The notes: generated by a model not told the origin, from the letters alone. Positions 27,199 through 37,227 are shown, counted from the stretch's first letter. The stretch: 64,000 nucleotides of DNA from Bacteriovorax stolpii (GCA_945883845.1 CAMCYI010000019.1:1-64000), one strand, 5' to 3'. Program-made: numbers and translations.

Positions 27199-28311
27199 TC
27201 AGATTCCTGAAGAAATTGAGAACACAAAACGGCGGTCTTCTTCCTCGCGGAATCCTTCCAGGGAGCGGTCAACTGCGTAGGTCGTGAGGTCCATTATGAA
27301 AACACGGGACCTTACACCGATCCCTCCCGAGCCCCAGCCATCACCATAGCCACCGCGAATGAAAATGCGGCGGTTAAAATCGAGCTCGATCCCACCCGCT
27401 ATTCTGCGCTTGATGTCGGTATCGTAGTTATTATTAACGTCTTTTAAATTTGCCTCAATGTGAAGTCGAGTGATCTGCCCGATCTGAGGAGTAATCGAAA
27501 ACCCAACATCAACAGTCTGCTTGATGGCATCAGGAAGTCCGCCCTGCGAAGCTGCTTCAAAATCATTATTGGTAGCATTGCGAATGACAGCAGACATTGT
27601 CGGCAAGAGTGCTACAGGGAAGGTCAGTCTCACGCCACCGGTAACCTGTAAACTCTTACCCGATTTGCGATCGTCACTATTGATATCCACGTTATCTGTC
27701 GGAGCAAATGATTTATTGAGCTGAGTTCTTGTCAGATAAACTGCAGATGCACCAACTTTAAAAACACCTCCGAACAAGGAAGCGTTTAAAGCGAAAACCG
27801 GCCCCTGATCTTTACGTTCAGCAATCTCAAATTTATTAGCCGTGTCATCGTTAATGATCGCACGATTTTGTTGAGAATATAAATATCCCAGAGTCAACCC
27901 TCGCAATGTGATATTGGGGAATGCATTTACCCGGGCATGAGCAAGTTTACCTTCGTGATCGACAAGAGATTTCCTTAGTTTGTTTGGATCAAAAGTATCA
28001 GTGTATTTCCCTGGAACTTTTGAAGCGGGGCCGTCCCCGATCACATCAATAAGTCCATTACTTGCTTCTGCATGAGCGTTTAAAAGATGGAGTTGAAATT
28101 TTCTGACTGAACCAAGACCTGCAGGATTGTAAAACGCTGACCAGGAGTCATCGACTTTATTGATGTAAGCATTTCCCATCGCCAGGGCCCGTGCTGAAGT
28201 TACAAATTCAGGAAATGCATGATCTTCAAAATCGAGTTTTGCCAAAGCATTGCCTGAAGCCAGCAGAAGGCAAAGTGCGAGGGCCTGAGATCGAAAAAAC
28301 ATATACTTCAA
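27199..28311 (-). CDS. PorV/PorQ-like outer-membrane beta-barrel protein
   Basis: 370 residues with a signal peptide ending NALAKL. The mature start resembles PorV/FadL-type barrels: SARALAMGNAYINKVDDSW then AFYNPAGL (about 39-66), followed by repeated amphipathic strands and Gly-rich turns, ending in a short hydrophobic C-terminus. In characterised relatives these barrels transport hydrophobic substrates or act with secretion machinery; the role here is unknown. It is divergent from the eight-repeat lipoprotein gene, with 158-164 bp between starts. Confidence 0.8.
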   Translation of the reverse strand: MKYMFFRSQALALCLLLASGNALAKLDFEDHAFPEFVTSARALAMGNAYINKVDDSWSAFYNPAGLGSVRKFQLHLLNAHAEASNGLIDVIGDGPASKVPGKYTDTFDPNKLRKSLVDHEGKLAHARVNAFPNITLRGLTLGYLYSQQNRAIINDDTANKFEIAERKDQGPVFALNASLFGGVFKVGASAVYLTRTQLNKSFAPTDNVDINSDDRKSGKSLQVTGGVRLTFPVALLPTMSAVIRNATNNDFEAASQGGLPDAIKQTVDVGFSITPQIGQITRLHIEANLKDVNNNYDTDIKRRIAGGIELDFNRRIFIRGGYGDGWGSGGIGVRSRVFIMDLTTYAVDRSLEGFREEEDRRFVFSISSGI

Positions 28312-28475
28312 GAAACTCTCCTGGACATCATTTTACGTGAGAGTGAGTTAGCTCTCAATAAGAGGCAAAACATCCCTTTCCCGATCAAATGAGTCCGGAA
28401 AATATGTCTCGGCTATCGGCTATCGCTGGAATTCATTAAAATCAATACAGGTTTCAGGCTTCAATACAGGTGAAG

Positions 28476-31400
28476 ATGGGTTATCTACTTTTTCTTATAA
28501 GCTCGCTCTTGATGCTGACTTCCTGTCAGGTCAAGGAAACGAAGTCCAGTGGTGGGCTTATCTCGGACAATGCGCCCGCGACGAACTCATTTACTCTGAA
28601 AGTAACGAACGGTTTTTACAACGCCGGTGACAACATCGACATTAAATTAAAATTTCCATTTAACGTTATTGTCACCGGTACTCCTCAAGTGAGCATTAAC
28701 GTAGGCGGAGTACTTACAACAGCGAATTATTTTTCAGGCCATGATACCCGTGAGCTCATTTTTCGTCACACGATCGCTCCTGGTGAAAATGATACCAACG
28801 GCATCGCGATTTCGAGTCCCATAAATCTCAACAGTGGAACGCTTACATTCCTCGATTCTCAGAGTGTTGTCACCAACTGCGCACTCGCTTTTACGACGTC
28901 CTCAAGCTCCATCATTGTTGATACGACCGCTCCGACCCAGGGGTCTTTAACCGAACCCTCACCTACTCTATATCGCCTGGGACAGAAACTGACATTCCTC
29001 GTGAACTACAATGAAGTCGTCGTTGTTACAGGGATTCCGCGAATCGAGTTACTCGTCGGTGCTACTCCGAAGTATGCAAGATATGCTTCAGGCACCGGAA
29101 CAAGCCAGCTCAAATTTACCTACACGATTGCTTCAGGAGACAAAGATCTTGATGACGTAGATATCGTCGGAGATAGCTTGAACGGCGGGACGATCAAGGA
29201 CAAGGCAGGTAACATTGCCCCCTTCACCATTTCTGGAAGTGCGATGGCAGGCGTGTACGTACACGATTTACCGACTTACATCACAACTTCTGCAGTCTCT
29301 GCAAATAAAGTTTATATCCTCGGTGAATCAATTAATTTCACTCAGACTTTTAACAGGGTAATGACGGTCACAGGTACTCCACAAATTGAACTGACGGTTG
29401 GATCTTCTTCTGTCTATGCTACGTATCTTTCTGGCTCGGGCACGAACGCTCTTGTGTTCGAGTATGTTGTCATCGCTCCGGACTATGACAGTAATGGAAT
29501 AGTCATTACACCGACTGTTGATATCAACGGCGGAACGATCGATGACTCAAATGGTGATCCTCTGATGCTGATGACATTTACTCCCCCCGTAACCACAGGT
29601 GTAAAAGTTGACGCTCTCGTTCCTGCGATTGCTTCAATCACGGTTCCTACTGGCGGAACTTATCTCCTCGGTCAGAACATGAACTTCACTGTCGTCTTTG
29701 ACCAAATCGTGAACCTGACAGGCGCTCCGACGCTTGATCTTCTGATTGGCGTAACGACCGTTAATGCTACTTATATTTCAGGTTCGGGAACGACTTCTCT
29801 GGTTTTCCGTTATCAGCCAATTTCCGGCGATGAAGACTCAGATGGGATTGATATTCAGTCACTGGAACTCAACGGTGGAGGAATCAAATCCATTGGCGGT
29901 AACGACGCCGACGTGACTCTCGCACCGACAGCTACTGGTACAGTTCAGGTGAACGCAGTTCTCCCTCTCTTGACAGGATTCACAGCACCAGCTGATGCGA
30001 CTTATCTTCTTGGTAACGATATGGACTTCACGGTGGATTTTTCCAAAAGCATGACAGTGACAGGCACGCCAAGAATAGCTTTCGTCACGACGAACGGGAC
30101 TAGATACGCTACCTATTTCTCCGGTTCAGGTACGTCCACATTGATTTTCCGGTATACAGTTGCCGGAGGTGATTACGACTATAACGGGATTACGATCACG
30201 TCTCCCATCGCTCTTAATAGTGGAACGATTCTGGATTCTTTTGGGTATGCGGCACCTCTCGCGTTTACACTCCCTGACACATCCGCAGTTCTCGTCGATA
30301 CGGTAGCCGCGACGATCACTTCGGTGAGTGTGCCAGCTCCGAAAACTTATCTCAATGCCGAGATCCTTCCTTTCATTTTTAGCTTCTCAAAAAGCATAAC
30401 GATCACTGGTACTCCACGAGTGGCGCTGACGTTCGGAGCAACCACAGTCTATGCTGACTATTATTCAGGGTCAGGAAGTCCGAACATTGTTTTTGTAAAA
30501 ACTGTAGCTTCGCCGGATTCAGATAGTGACGGAATAGCCATGCAAAGTCCCATCCAGTTAAATGGTGGAACGATGCTGGATTCAAATAACATCGCAGCGA
30601 CATTAAGCTATGCAGCTCCATCAACTATCGGCATTTTAATTTACTCAGGCCCTATCGTAAGCTCAGTCACTCCGCCAACTAACGGAACATACCTGACAGG
30701 ACAAAACCTGAATTTTGTCATGACATACAACGTTCCCGTCACTATCTCCGGTTCTCCACGAATTGCTCTGGATATCGGCGGTACAACGAGATATGCAACT
30801 TACTTCTCGGGTTCGGGCTCAACTGCGATCACGTTCAGGCATACCGTTGTCACAGCTGATGCTGATAGTGACGGAATCCAGATGACGTCCCCTATTGACC
30901 TAAACTCAGGCACAATTCTGGATGCGAGCTCCGGTGCGGCGTCTCTGACCTTCACGGCTCCATCTCTGACTGCGGTCCTTGTTGATGCCGTTCTCCCCGT
31001 CGTATCCAGTGTCACCCTTCCGTCGAATGGTGTTTATACAAATGCCTCGCAATTAAATTTCACCGTGAACTTTAATCGCGCCATCACTGTCTCAGGTACA
31101 CCCCGCCTTGTTCTCACCATGGGAGCTTCCACGGTCTACGCCAACTACGTTTCAGGGTCAGGCTCGCCAGCCTTGTTATTCCGTTACACACTTACCTCAT
31201 CAAGCTTCGACATGGATGGAATTGCCCTCGGGAATTCGAACAACATTGATCTCAACGGCGGTACTCTTAGGGATGCCGTACTTAACAACAGCGATCTCGC
31301 TCTCGGTGCTCAGGATCTGTCGGGAATCATCGCTACATACGCGGGTCTCGGTGCCTGGTATGACATTAGTACGGCGTCGACAGTCACGACAGTTTTCTCG

Positions 31401-31967
31401 AGCCCGAATTATCAGATCTCAGACTGGAACGATCGCTCAGGAAACAACCGACATGCGACCCAGACGTCAGCTGCGAACAGACCATATTATTTATCTTCGG
31501 GGTATGGAAGTTCAAATCAGGCTTATGCGAATACGAACATAGCTACCCATTACATGAACATTTCGAGTGCTATCCCAAATATTCAGTACATCATCACGGT
31601 CATGAAAACTCCGACTGTTCTGGCTACAGCTCAGTGGTTTAACGGAATTACTTCTGCATTATCATTGACTGCAACTGGTTCACTACAGTTCGCTCCTGCG
31701 GCTCAGTGGAAAGTGAATGGAGGCTCCCTTAATACTGCTACGACAGCAACAGCAGCAGCAACAGTTGCCGCCGTAACGAACTATATTATTTCTGCTAAAT
31801 TTGCTTCCGGACAGACTGTCACCACTCAGAGAATCGGGCACGCAACGGCGAGCATGGTTAATGGTCAGATCGCTGAGATGCTATTTTTCACAAGCTCAGC
31901 GACACTAACAAACACCGAACTCACCGTCATTCACAACTATCTCAATGCGAAGTACGGAGCGTACTAA
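28476..31967 (+). CDS. eight-repeat lipoprotein with C-terminal lectin-like domain
   Basis: About 1163 residues. Type II signal peptide MGYLLFLISSLLMLTSC. Eight tandem ~115-residue repeats follow (about 30-950). Each has the pattern TGTPRI, then YATYxSGSGT, LxFRYTV, D-x-D-x-DGI, LNGGTI and a closing VLVD, which reads as Ig-like beta-sandwiches with an Asp-rich, possibly Ca-binding loop. The last ~200 residues (from GAWYDIS) look like a concanavalin A/LamG-type domain with DWNDRSGN. An in-frame GTG sits at 28470, but AGG upstream fits ATG 28476 best. A surface-adhesin role is inferred. It overlaps the convergent dehydrogenase gene by 4 bp. Confidence 0.85.
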   Translation: MGYLLFLISSLLMLTSCQVKETKSSGGLISDNAPATNSFTLKVTNGFYNAGDNIDIKLKFPFNVIVTGTPQVSINVGGVLTTANYFSGHDTRELIFRHTIAPGENDTNGIAISSPINLNSGTLTFLDSQSVVTNCALAFTTSSSSIIVDTTAPTQGSLTEPSPTLYRLGQKLTFLVNYNEVVVVTGIPRIELLVGATPKYARYASGTGTSQLKFTYTIASGDKDLDDVDIVGDSLNGGTIKDKAGNIAPFTISGSAMAGVYVHDLPTYITTSAVSANKVYILGESINFTQTFNRVMTVTGTPQIELTVGSSSVYATYLSGSGTNALVFEYVVIAPDYDSNGIVITPTVDINGGTIDDSNGDPLMLMTFTPPVTTGVKVDALVPAIASITVPTGGTYLLGQNMNFTVVFDQIVNLTGAPTLDLLIGVTTVNATYISGSGTTSLVFRYQPISGDEDSDGIDIQSLELNGGGIKSIGGNDADVTLAPTATGTVQVNAVLPLLTGFTAPADATYLLGNDMDFTVDFSKSMTVTGTPRIAFVTTNGTRYATYFSGSGTSTLIFRYTVAGGDYDYNGITITSPIALNSGTILDSFGYAAPLAFTLPDTSAVLVDTVAATITSVSVPAPKTYLNAEILPFIFSFSKSITITGTPRVALTFGATTVYADYYSGSGSPNIVFVKTVASPDSDSDGIAMQSPIQLNGGTMLDSNNIAATLSYAAPSTIGILIYSGPIVSSVTPPTNGTYLTGQNLNFVMTYNVPVTISGSPRIALDIGGTTRYATYFSGSGSTAITFRHTVVTADADSDGIQMTSPIDLNSGTILDASSGAASLTFTAPSLTAVLVDAVLPVVSSVTLPSNGVYTNASQLNFTVNFNRAITVSGTPRLVLTMGASTVYANYVSGSGSPALLFRYTLTSSSFDMDGIALGNSNNIDLNGGTLRDAVLNNSDLALGAQDLSGIIATYAGLGAWYDISTASTVTTVFSSPNYQISDWNDRSGNNRHATQTSAANRPYYLSSGYGSSNQAYANTNIATHYMNISSAIPNIQYIITVMKTPTVLATAQWFNGITSALSLTATGSLQFAPAAQWKVNGGSLNTATTATAAATVAAVTNYIISAKFASGQTVTTQRIGHATASMVNGQIAEMLFFTSSATLTNTELTVIHNYLNAKYGAY

Positions 31968-33073
31968 AATCTACGCTTCTGCCCCGGCATACGATGATGA
32001 ACTTTACCAAGGTATGAGTTCTTAATCCCACGAATAGAATTAATACGATTTTCCGCCATCACATCTGCTGCTTTATTCACAGGAATCCCCTGCTCTTCAG
32101 AAATATGAAACACATCAATTGTCTTGTCATAGATCGTATCGATCATGCGTCTCGACTTGGAATCGGCCCATCCTTCGAATTCGATAGAAACGTTCATCAA
32201 ACCACCAGCATTGATGAGGTAGTCCGGAGCGTAGATGATATTTTTATCTCTGAGAATCTGGCCGTGACGATCTTCTTTTAGCTGATTGTTCGCAGCACCT
32301 GCAACGATTTTACATTTGAGCAAAGGAATTGTTTCGTCGTTAATCGAAGCGCCCAGAGCACATGGTGAATAAACATCACATGCGGCTGAGAAAATTTCAC
32401 TCTCACCAACGAATTTTGCAGAAGGAAATGACTCTTTCATGCGCATAATATTTTTTTCATTAATATCTGTATAAGTAATACTAGCACCAGCAGTGCTGAG
32501 AAGTTTTGAAAGTTCAAAACCAACTGCGCCTACACCCTGAATGGCGATGGTTTTTCCATTGAGACTTCGATTGCCGAAAGCTTTCGCTGCAGAGGCCTCT
32601 ATCCCACGAAAAACTCCTAGAGCAGTGTAAGGTGCAGGGTTTCCTGAACCACCATATTGTTGAGCTACACCCGTGACATAATTTGTTTCAGTGAAAATAT
32701 GTTCGATGTCATCAACACTTGTATTCACATCCTCAGCAGTAATGTAACGACCATTTAGTGATTCAACAAATCTTCCGAAAGAACGAAAAAGTGCTTCCGA
32801 TTTATTCTTTTTTGGATCACCGATAATAACTGCCTTTCCGCCTCCGAGATTTAAACCGGAAACAGCAGCTTTATACGTCATCCCACGGGACAGACGAAGA
32901 ACGTCCACTAATGCTTCATCTTCAGAAGCGTATGGCCACATTCTCGTGCCACCCAAAGCTGGGCCAAGAGTTGTGTCATGAATGGCGATAATGGCCTTAA
33001 GTCCACAGGATTTGTCCTGAAAGAAGACAACTTCTTCGTGACCCATTGAATACATACGATCTAGTGTCGACAT
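31964..33073 (-). CDS. Glu/Leu/Phe/Val dehydrogenase, leucine dehydrogenase type
   Basis: The start at 33073 is chosen because AGGAAA precedes it and the family begins near here (MSTLDRMYSMGHEEV); an upstream in-frame start at 33172 adds a non-conserved stretch. Visible features are GGTRMWPY, the substrate Lys68 in GMTYK, catalytic Lys80 in GGGK, AEDVNTSVDDI, and the NAD-binding GVGAVG. About 369 residues matches leucine dehydrogenases. The reaction is reversible oxidative deamination of branched-chain amino acids. Together with the fused E1 it could feed branched-chain catabolism. Phenylalanine or valine preference cannot be excluded. Confidence 0.88.
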   Translation of the reverse strand: MSTLDRMYSMGHEEVVFFQDKSCGLKAIIAIHDTTLGPALGGTRMWPYASEDEALVDVLRLSRGMTYKAAVSGLNLGGGKAVIIGDPKKNKSEALFRSFGRFVESLNGRYITAEDVNTSVDDIEHIFTETNYVTGVAQQYGGSGNPAPYTALGVFRGIEASAAKAFGNRSLNGKTIAIQGVGAVGFELSKLLSTAGASITYTDINEKNIMRMKESFPSAKFVGESEIFSAACDVYSPCALGASINDETIPLLKCKIVAGAANNQLKEDRHGQILRDKNIIYAPDYLINAGGLMNVSIEFEGWADSKSRRMIDTIYDKTIDVFHISEEQGIPVNKAADVMAENRINSIRGIKNSYLGKVHHRMPGQKRRF

Positions 33074-33182
33074 AGATTTCCTAGTGGTCTCTTTTTCTCG
33101 ATGACCGAAATGGGGACTTGGTTTAAACTGATTTTGCCGCAAAGTTTCTACCAAGCTCGAGGATTTTGACAAGGAAAACCCT

Positions 33183-33497
33183 ATGCCCAGAGTGTCAATC
33201 GCAGGGACAGAAAAAATCTTTGAAGTGAAAGATGGAGAAGTGATTTACGACGCTTTATCTGACCGAGGTGAGGATCTTCCCCATGGATGCCTTGCAGGTT
33301 CTTGTGGTGCCTGCCGGATCGATGTGATCGAAGGTATGGACAATCTCGCCCCTCCGACTTTTATTGAAAACAATACGCTCGAAGCTATTCGGGAAGAATT
33401 CACTCAGAAACATGGAAAAGATTTTTTGACCGGGAAGAATCTCAGACTTGCCTGCCGTGCACGCGTCAAAGGTGATGTCGTCATCAAGCCTATTTAG
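33183..33497 (+). CDS. 2Fe-2S ferredoxin
   Basis: 104 residues with a plant-type 2Fe-2S pattern: HGCLAGSCGACRIDV gives C-x4-C-x2-C and the fourth Cys is in RLACRA near the end. It carries electrons for an unidentified partner. It is divergent from the leucine-dehydrogenase-like gene and overlaps the stop of the convergent flavoprotein gene by 8 bp. The convergent neighbour is a plausible but unproven reductase partner. Confidence 0.9.
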   Translation: MPRVSIAGTEKIFEVKDGEVIYDALSDRGEDLPHGCLAGSCGACRIDVIEGMDNLAPPTFIENNTLEAIREEFTQKHGKDFLTGKNLRLACRARVKGDVVIKPI

Positions 33498-34491
33498 AAA
33501 GCGCTTTCAGGTACGATTCTCTTTTCGACACTCTTAATTTTTGATTGATAGTTATCGCTGCGCTGACTGCAGAATCCCATGCAGTGTAGATTTGCTTTCG
33601 CATGTTTGCTCTTAGGTCACCTGCCACAAACAAACCTGGAACAGAAGATTCACCATTCACATCAGTCTTCACAAATCCCCGTACATCGAGTTCAGCGTTT
33701 AACTGCTTCGCAAGTTCGTTATAAACGATCATGCCCATCGAAACAAAGGCAATATCTGTGTTGATAGTCACTCCATCTTCAAGAACAAAGCCTTTAAGGA
33801 TTTTGCCTTTCTCTTCGCCGATAATTTCAGTGACGGTCGATTCATGCACCTGAATGCCATAGGCATCAAGAAGCTTTGTCGTATCGGCATCAAATGATGA
33901 TTTTTGACCGTTTGTAATGATCGAAAGCGCAGGCGGATCATATCTTTCATGAAGCATGATACTGATCCACGCAGCTCCCGTATCATGTCCAATAACCGCT
34001 GTTTTCTTATTCAAGACATGATGACCGTCACAGATCAGGCAGTAGTCAATCGTCTGGGCATTGGCGTAATCAAAAACAGTTTCAATCGATCCCTGAATCT
34101 CAGGCTGAACGTCCATCACACCTGTGCAGAGAATGATAAACCTCGCGAGATAAGACGTACCGTCAGTGTCGGTCAGATGGAAAATTTCTCCTTCCTTCCT
34201 AACCCCAATTACACCTTTATTTTTTTTATTGATGAGCTTGTTTTTAAATTCTGACGAATCAATCCATTTAAGCGTCTCAGCGTTAGGCTCTTCAATTCCT
34301 TTTTTATAGTTGAAATGCGCAGGAACGTTCTCAACTTTTCTTACCCATAATGCGCGGGATTTTTTCTTGTGCTTTGGACTGCCGGGAAAAAAAAGACACT
34401 CATCATTGTTGAGAACAGTGCGAAGAACGGCCATGGTACCGGCTGATCCGCCTCCGATGACACAAACTGGATAAATTTTTTCAGAGATCAT
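33490..34491 (-). CDS. NAD(P)/FAD-dependent oxidoreductase, thioredoxin-reductase-like
   Basis: 333 residues with an FAD-binding GGGSAGT near residue 13, a redox-type Cys pair in YCLICDGHH (about 150), a central NAD(P)-binding region and the closing FAD motif GLFVAGDL. This is the thioredoxin reductase-like class II layout. The start ATGA overlaps the stop of the CNNM-type gene upstream, so the two are translationally coupled. The N-terminal segment after the first FAD motif is unusually basic, so the substrate may not be thioredoxin. Confidence 0.82.
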   Translation of the reverse strand: MISEKIYPVCVIGGGSAGTMAVLRTVLNNDECLFFPGSPKHKKKSRALWVRKVENVPAHFNYKKGIEEPNAETLKWIDSSEFKNKLINKKNKGVIGVRKEGEIFHLTDTDGTSYLARFIILCTGVMDVQPEIQGSIETVFDYANAQTIDYCLICDGHHVLNKKTAVIGHDTGAAWISIMLHERYDPPALSIITNGQKSSFDADTTKLLDAYGIQVHESTVTEIIGEEKGKILKGFVLEDGVTINTDIAFVSMGMIVYNELAKQLNAELDVRGFVKTDVNGESSVPGLFVAGDLRANMRKQIYTAWDSAVSAAITINQKLRVSKRESYLKALSK

Positions 34492-35819
34492 TTGGCGCCA
34501 ACGGCCTTGTGATGGTCATCTTCGTTATCAGACTTGTCAGGCTTGTCGTTGTCGCTCTTACGAAGATGCTCACCCGCTACGGACTTGATTTTCACTTCTT
34601 TGATTTCGTAATTTTTCACCCTGATAAGTTCAAACGAGTAACCATCCCAGATGATCATATGACTCTTGCGTGGAAAATTGTTCCCAAGTTGCTCCATAAG
34701 AAAACCGTTCAACGTAGAAAAGTTATCGTTGAGAGGAATCTTGATATCGTATTCGTTATACAGATCTCGCAATGAGATTGTCGAAGGAACAAGAACTCCC
34801 TCTTCACTCTCCACACCGGGGATTCCGTCTTCCTCGTCATCATGCTCATCCTGGATTTCTCCAAAGATTTCCTCCATGATGTCTTCGAGAGTCAACATGC
34901 CAACCACAATCCCATTTTCATCCTTAACAAGGGCAAGGTGAACTTTTTTCCTGTTCATATGATCGAAGACTGCCTGAATTTTCATGTGTTCATAAACGAA
35001 GAATGGCGGCTTGAGATACTTTGTGACATCAAAAGTGCGTTGTTCTTCCTGAGTCGCAAAAGAAAGATCTTTGACATGAAGAAATCCCAGAATATCATCG
35101 AGATCTTCTCCATAAACAGGGTATCGGCTATGGGCAACGTCGCGAACCTTTCTGATAATATCAGTGAATGTACTCTCTTTGCGAAGGGCCTCGATGCTGG
35201 TTCTTGAAACCATAATATCTTTCACTTTAATCGAAGGAAATTCCAGAATGGAGTTCAACAGATCAATCTGCTTGGTATCCATGGTTTTTTCTTCTTCGGC
35301 CATTTCCACCATGACTTCAATGTCATCTTTAGTAACTACACGACTTCTGACGTGAGCGTTCTTTCCAAGAACAACTTGAATGATCTTCATGAACATTTTA
35401 ACTACCGGCCACAGGGCATAGTAAAAGCCTATAAGAATGAGAACGCAAAAAGGAGCAATGTGTTCTGCCTTACCACGACCAAATGTCTTAGGAGCGATCT
35501 CTCCAAAGAGAAGGATTACAACCGTCGTCATACCAACGCTGATAGCGAGAGCATCATTAGAGAAGTATCTTTCAGTGATAGATGTCGAAAGAGCAGCAAT
35601 CAAAATGTTAACAAAGTTATTACCAACAAGGATTGTCGTCAGAATATCATTTGGTTTTTCCAGCCAGTGCTTGATGGCCCATGAATCGACGCCGTGTTCA
35701 TCTGAGATCTGTTTTGCTTTCTCATGTGGAAGAGACAAGAGAGCAGCTTCCGCACCTGAAAAGAATGCAGATAAACAAAGTGAAACAAAGAGGATCAGAA
35801 ACTCCTGATCTGTGCTCAT
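34488..35819 (-). CDS. CNNM/CorC-type hemolysin-family membrane protein
   Basis: 443 residues in the standard order: a DUF21 membrane domain with several helices (about 1-175, beginning FLILFVSLCLSAFFSGAEAALLSL), a tandem CBS pair (about 195-330; YPVYGEDLDDILGFLHVKDL and VHLALVKDENGIVVGMLTLEDI), and a CorC_HlyC C-terminal domain (about 345-425). A charged Lys/Asp tail follows. Relatives handle Mg2+ or Co2+ efflux. Coupled by ATGA to the flavoprotein gene downstream. No ligand is evident for the CBS domains. Confidence 0.9.
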   Translation of the reverse strand: MSTDQEFLILFVSLCLSAFFSGAEAALLSLPHEKAKQISDEHGVDSWAIKHWLEKPNDILTTILVGNNFVNILIAALSTSITERYFSNDALAISVGMTTVVILLFGEIAPKTFGRGKAEHIAPFCVLILIGFYYALWPVVKMFMKIIQVVLGKNAHVRSRVVTKDDIEVMVEMAEEEKTMDTKQIDLLNSILEFPSIKVKDIMVSRTSIEALRKESTFTDIIRKVRDVAHSRYPVYGEDLDDILGFLHVKDLSFATQEEQRTFDVTKYLKPPFFVYEHMKIQAVFDHMNRKKVHLALVKDENGIVVGMLTLEDIMEEIFGEIQDEHDDEEDGIPGVESEEGVLVPSTISLRDLYNEYDIKIPLNDNFSTLNGFLMEQLGNNFPRKSHMIIWDGYSFELIRVKNYEIKEVKIKSVAGEHLRKSDNDKPDKSDNEDDHHKAVGAK

Positions 35820-36001
35820 TTAGTTTCTGCCTGGACGGTGGGGAAATTGGTAACATTTTGAGAAGAAACGAACCTTGAAGGTTCAGCCGGGGGTTCTATG
35901 CAAAGCTCCTGGATGGATAAATAAAATCGCTTACGAATTATAGCATATTTCAGTCTAAAAGACCAAAATCAAGGCCTTAGAATCAGGTTAAGAATCAGTT
36001 A

Positions 36002-36451
36002 TTAATGGGATAGAGGCTTTCCCTTGAAATCATGGTCTGCGTAAACGATTCGGTCATTCATTTCATGATCAAAATCGCGGATTTCATCGATGTTTTTGAC
36101 TCGCCGAAAATTCGTTTTGCACTTGTAGCAGATGGCAACCAAGGCCAGTTTTTTGAAGAGAAAAAGGTCCAAGAGATACAAAATAACGAGTGATAGACCA
36201 TAGGTCCAGATCGAGAGAATCGCCGCAATCACAAAAAGAATAACTCCGATTTTACGGTTAAAATCTTTCTGCTTATAAAAATCCTGCCGGGTACAAACGG
36301 GACACTCTTTCAAAATCCCCTGCTCTTGATCCTGCGAGAAATTAACATTCATCACTTGCTGGCAGATATTACATTCAATTTTATGTGCATTGTGATCAGG
36401 AAGAACTTCCACGCCAGATCCGCACTGTGTACAGGTAATTTGAATTTCCAT
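36002..36451 (-). CDS. zinc-ribbon membrane protein
   Basis: 149-150 residues. The N-terminal half carries two Cys pairs (CTQCGSG and ECNICQQ) and a third CPVC, forming zinc-ribbon-like sites. Hydrophobic helices at about 70-110 follow, with a further Cys pair CYKC and an acidic tail. Function unknown. The start overlaps the previous stop (ATGATG at 36449-36454), so it is coupled to the preceding membrane protein gene. Confidence 0.78.
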   Translation of the reverse strand: MEIQITCTQCGSGVEVLPDHNAHKIECNICQQVMNVNFSQDQEQGILKECPVCTRQDFYKQKDFNRKIGVILFVIAAILSIWTYGLSLVILYLLDLFLFKKLALVAICYKCKTNFRRVKNIDEIRDFDHEMNDRIVYADHDFKGKPLSH

Positions 36452-37227
36452 CATAGAGAAAGTCCGTGCTTCGACATGAGATATACTGAGATCAGTTCAC
36501 CCACAATAACAAAAAACTCCACGATGTAAAGAACCCCGGTTGCACTCTGGATAGAGCGAAGGCGGCAGAGTCTGAATGTAAAAAAACTCAGGATTAACGG
36601 AGCAGCGTATCCCCAGAGATATCGCATGGAAATAAAAAGCCAGTTGTACATGTAGCCATCACCGAGCATGGTTCCTTCTTCCAGGTAAGGCATACCTGTT
36701 GAGAAAATCACGGCCAGCGAAGAAGTCATGCGGATAAAAATCACTACCCAGAAGATATTGAGACAATAGATCAAAGGCTCTTCAGTCAGTTTCGGGACAA
36801 CCAGGTAATAGTGCCCGAGAAGCATTGAAAAGTTTGAAATCCCGAGGAGGAATGCAGATATAAAAAACAGGTTTATCCACGCAGCTTGAAATTGAAAGGC
36901 ATGAAAAACGAAAGCACTGAATAATAGTAGTTGAATCGCATAGAGAACCCACATGAAAATGGATTTTTGATCACGATGAAGAGTGAAGCTCAGGATATGA
37001 GAAACCAGAAGGATCCCATAACATGCATATTCAAAAGTACTGAGAACGGGACTCATCGACAGATCAATACCGAATGCAAGGACAAGGGCGCCCAGGACAA
37101 TAGCACTTCCAAGCTTGTAAAAACCCACGCCCGTAAGTTTCGTATTCACTACCGGTGCAAAAAACTGAGTGCCGAATGCCAGTGACAGCAGGAAAAAATG
37201 GCTGATGATCTGGGTGTTACTATTCAT
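36451..37227 (-). CDS. polytopic membrane protein, about seven helices
   Basis: The start is set to ATG 37227 (MNSNTQIISHFF), which overlaps the Nudix stop; an upstream in-frame start at 37305 would extend it into the Nudix gene. About 258 residues with roughly seven hydrophobic helices, few charges and His residues in several helices. No family is recognised. It sits in a compact minus-strand run (SDR, membrane protein, Nudix, this, zinc-ribbon) with ATGA-type overlaps, suggesting one operon. Confidence 0.75.
   Translation of the reverse strand: MNSNTQIISHFFLLSLAFGTQFFAPVVNTKLTGVGFYKLGSAIVLGALVLAFGIDLSMSPVLSTFEYACYGILLVSHILSFTLHRDQKSIFMWVLYAIQLLLFSAFVFHAFQFQAAWINLFFISAFLLGISNFSMLLGHYYLVVPKLTEEPLIYCLNIFWVVIFIRMTSSLAVIFSTGMPYLEEGTMLGDGYMYNWLFISMRYLWGYAAPLILSFFTFRLCRLRSIQSATGVLYIVEFFVIVGELISVYLMSKHGLSL

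Noticed and set aside
28566..31350. Regular repeats that might be a CRISPR or other non-coding repeat array
   Set aside because: The repeats are in frame, about 345 bp long, and diverge at synonymous and non-synonymous positions as protein repeats do.
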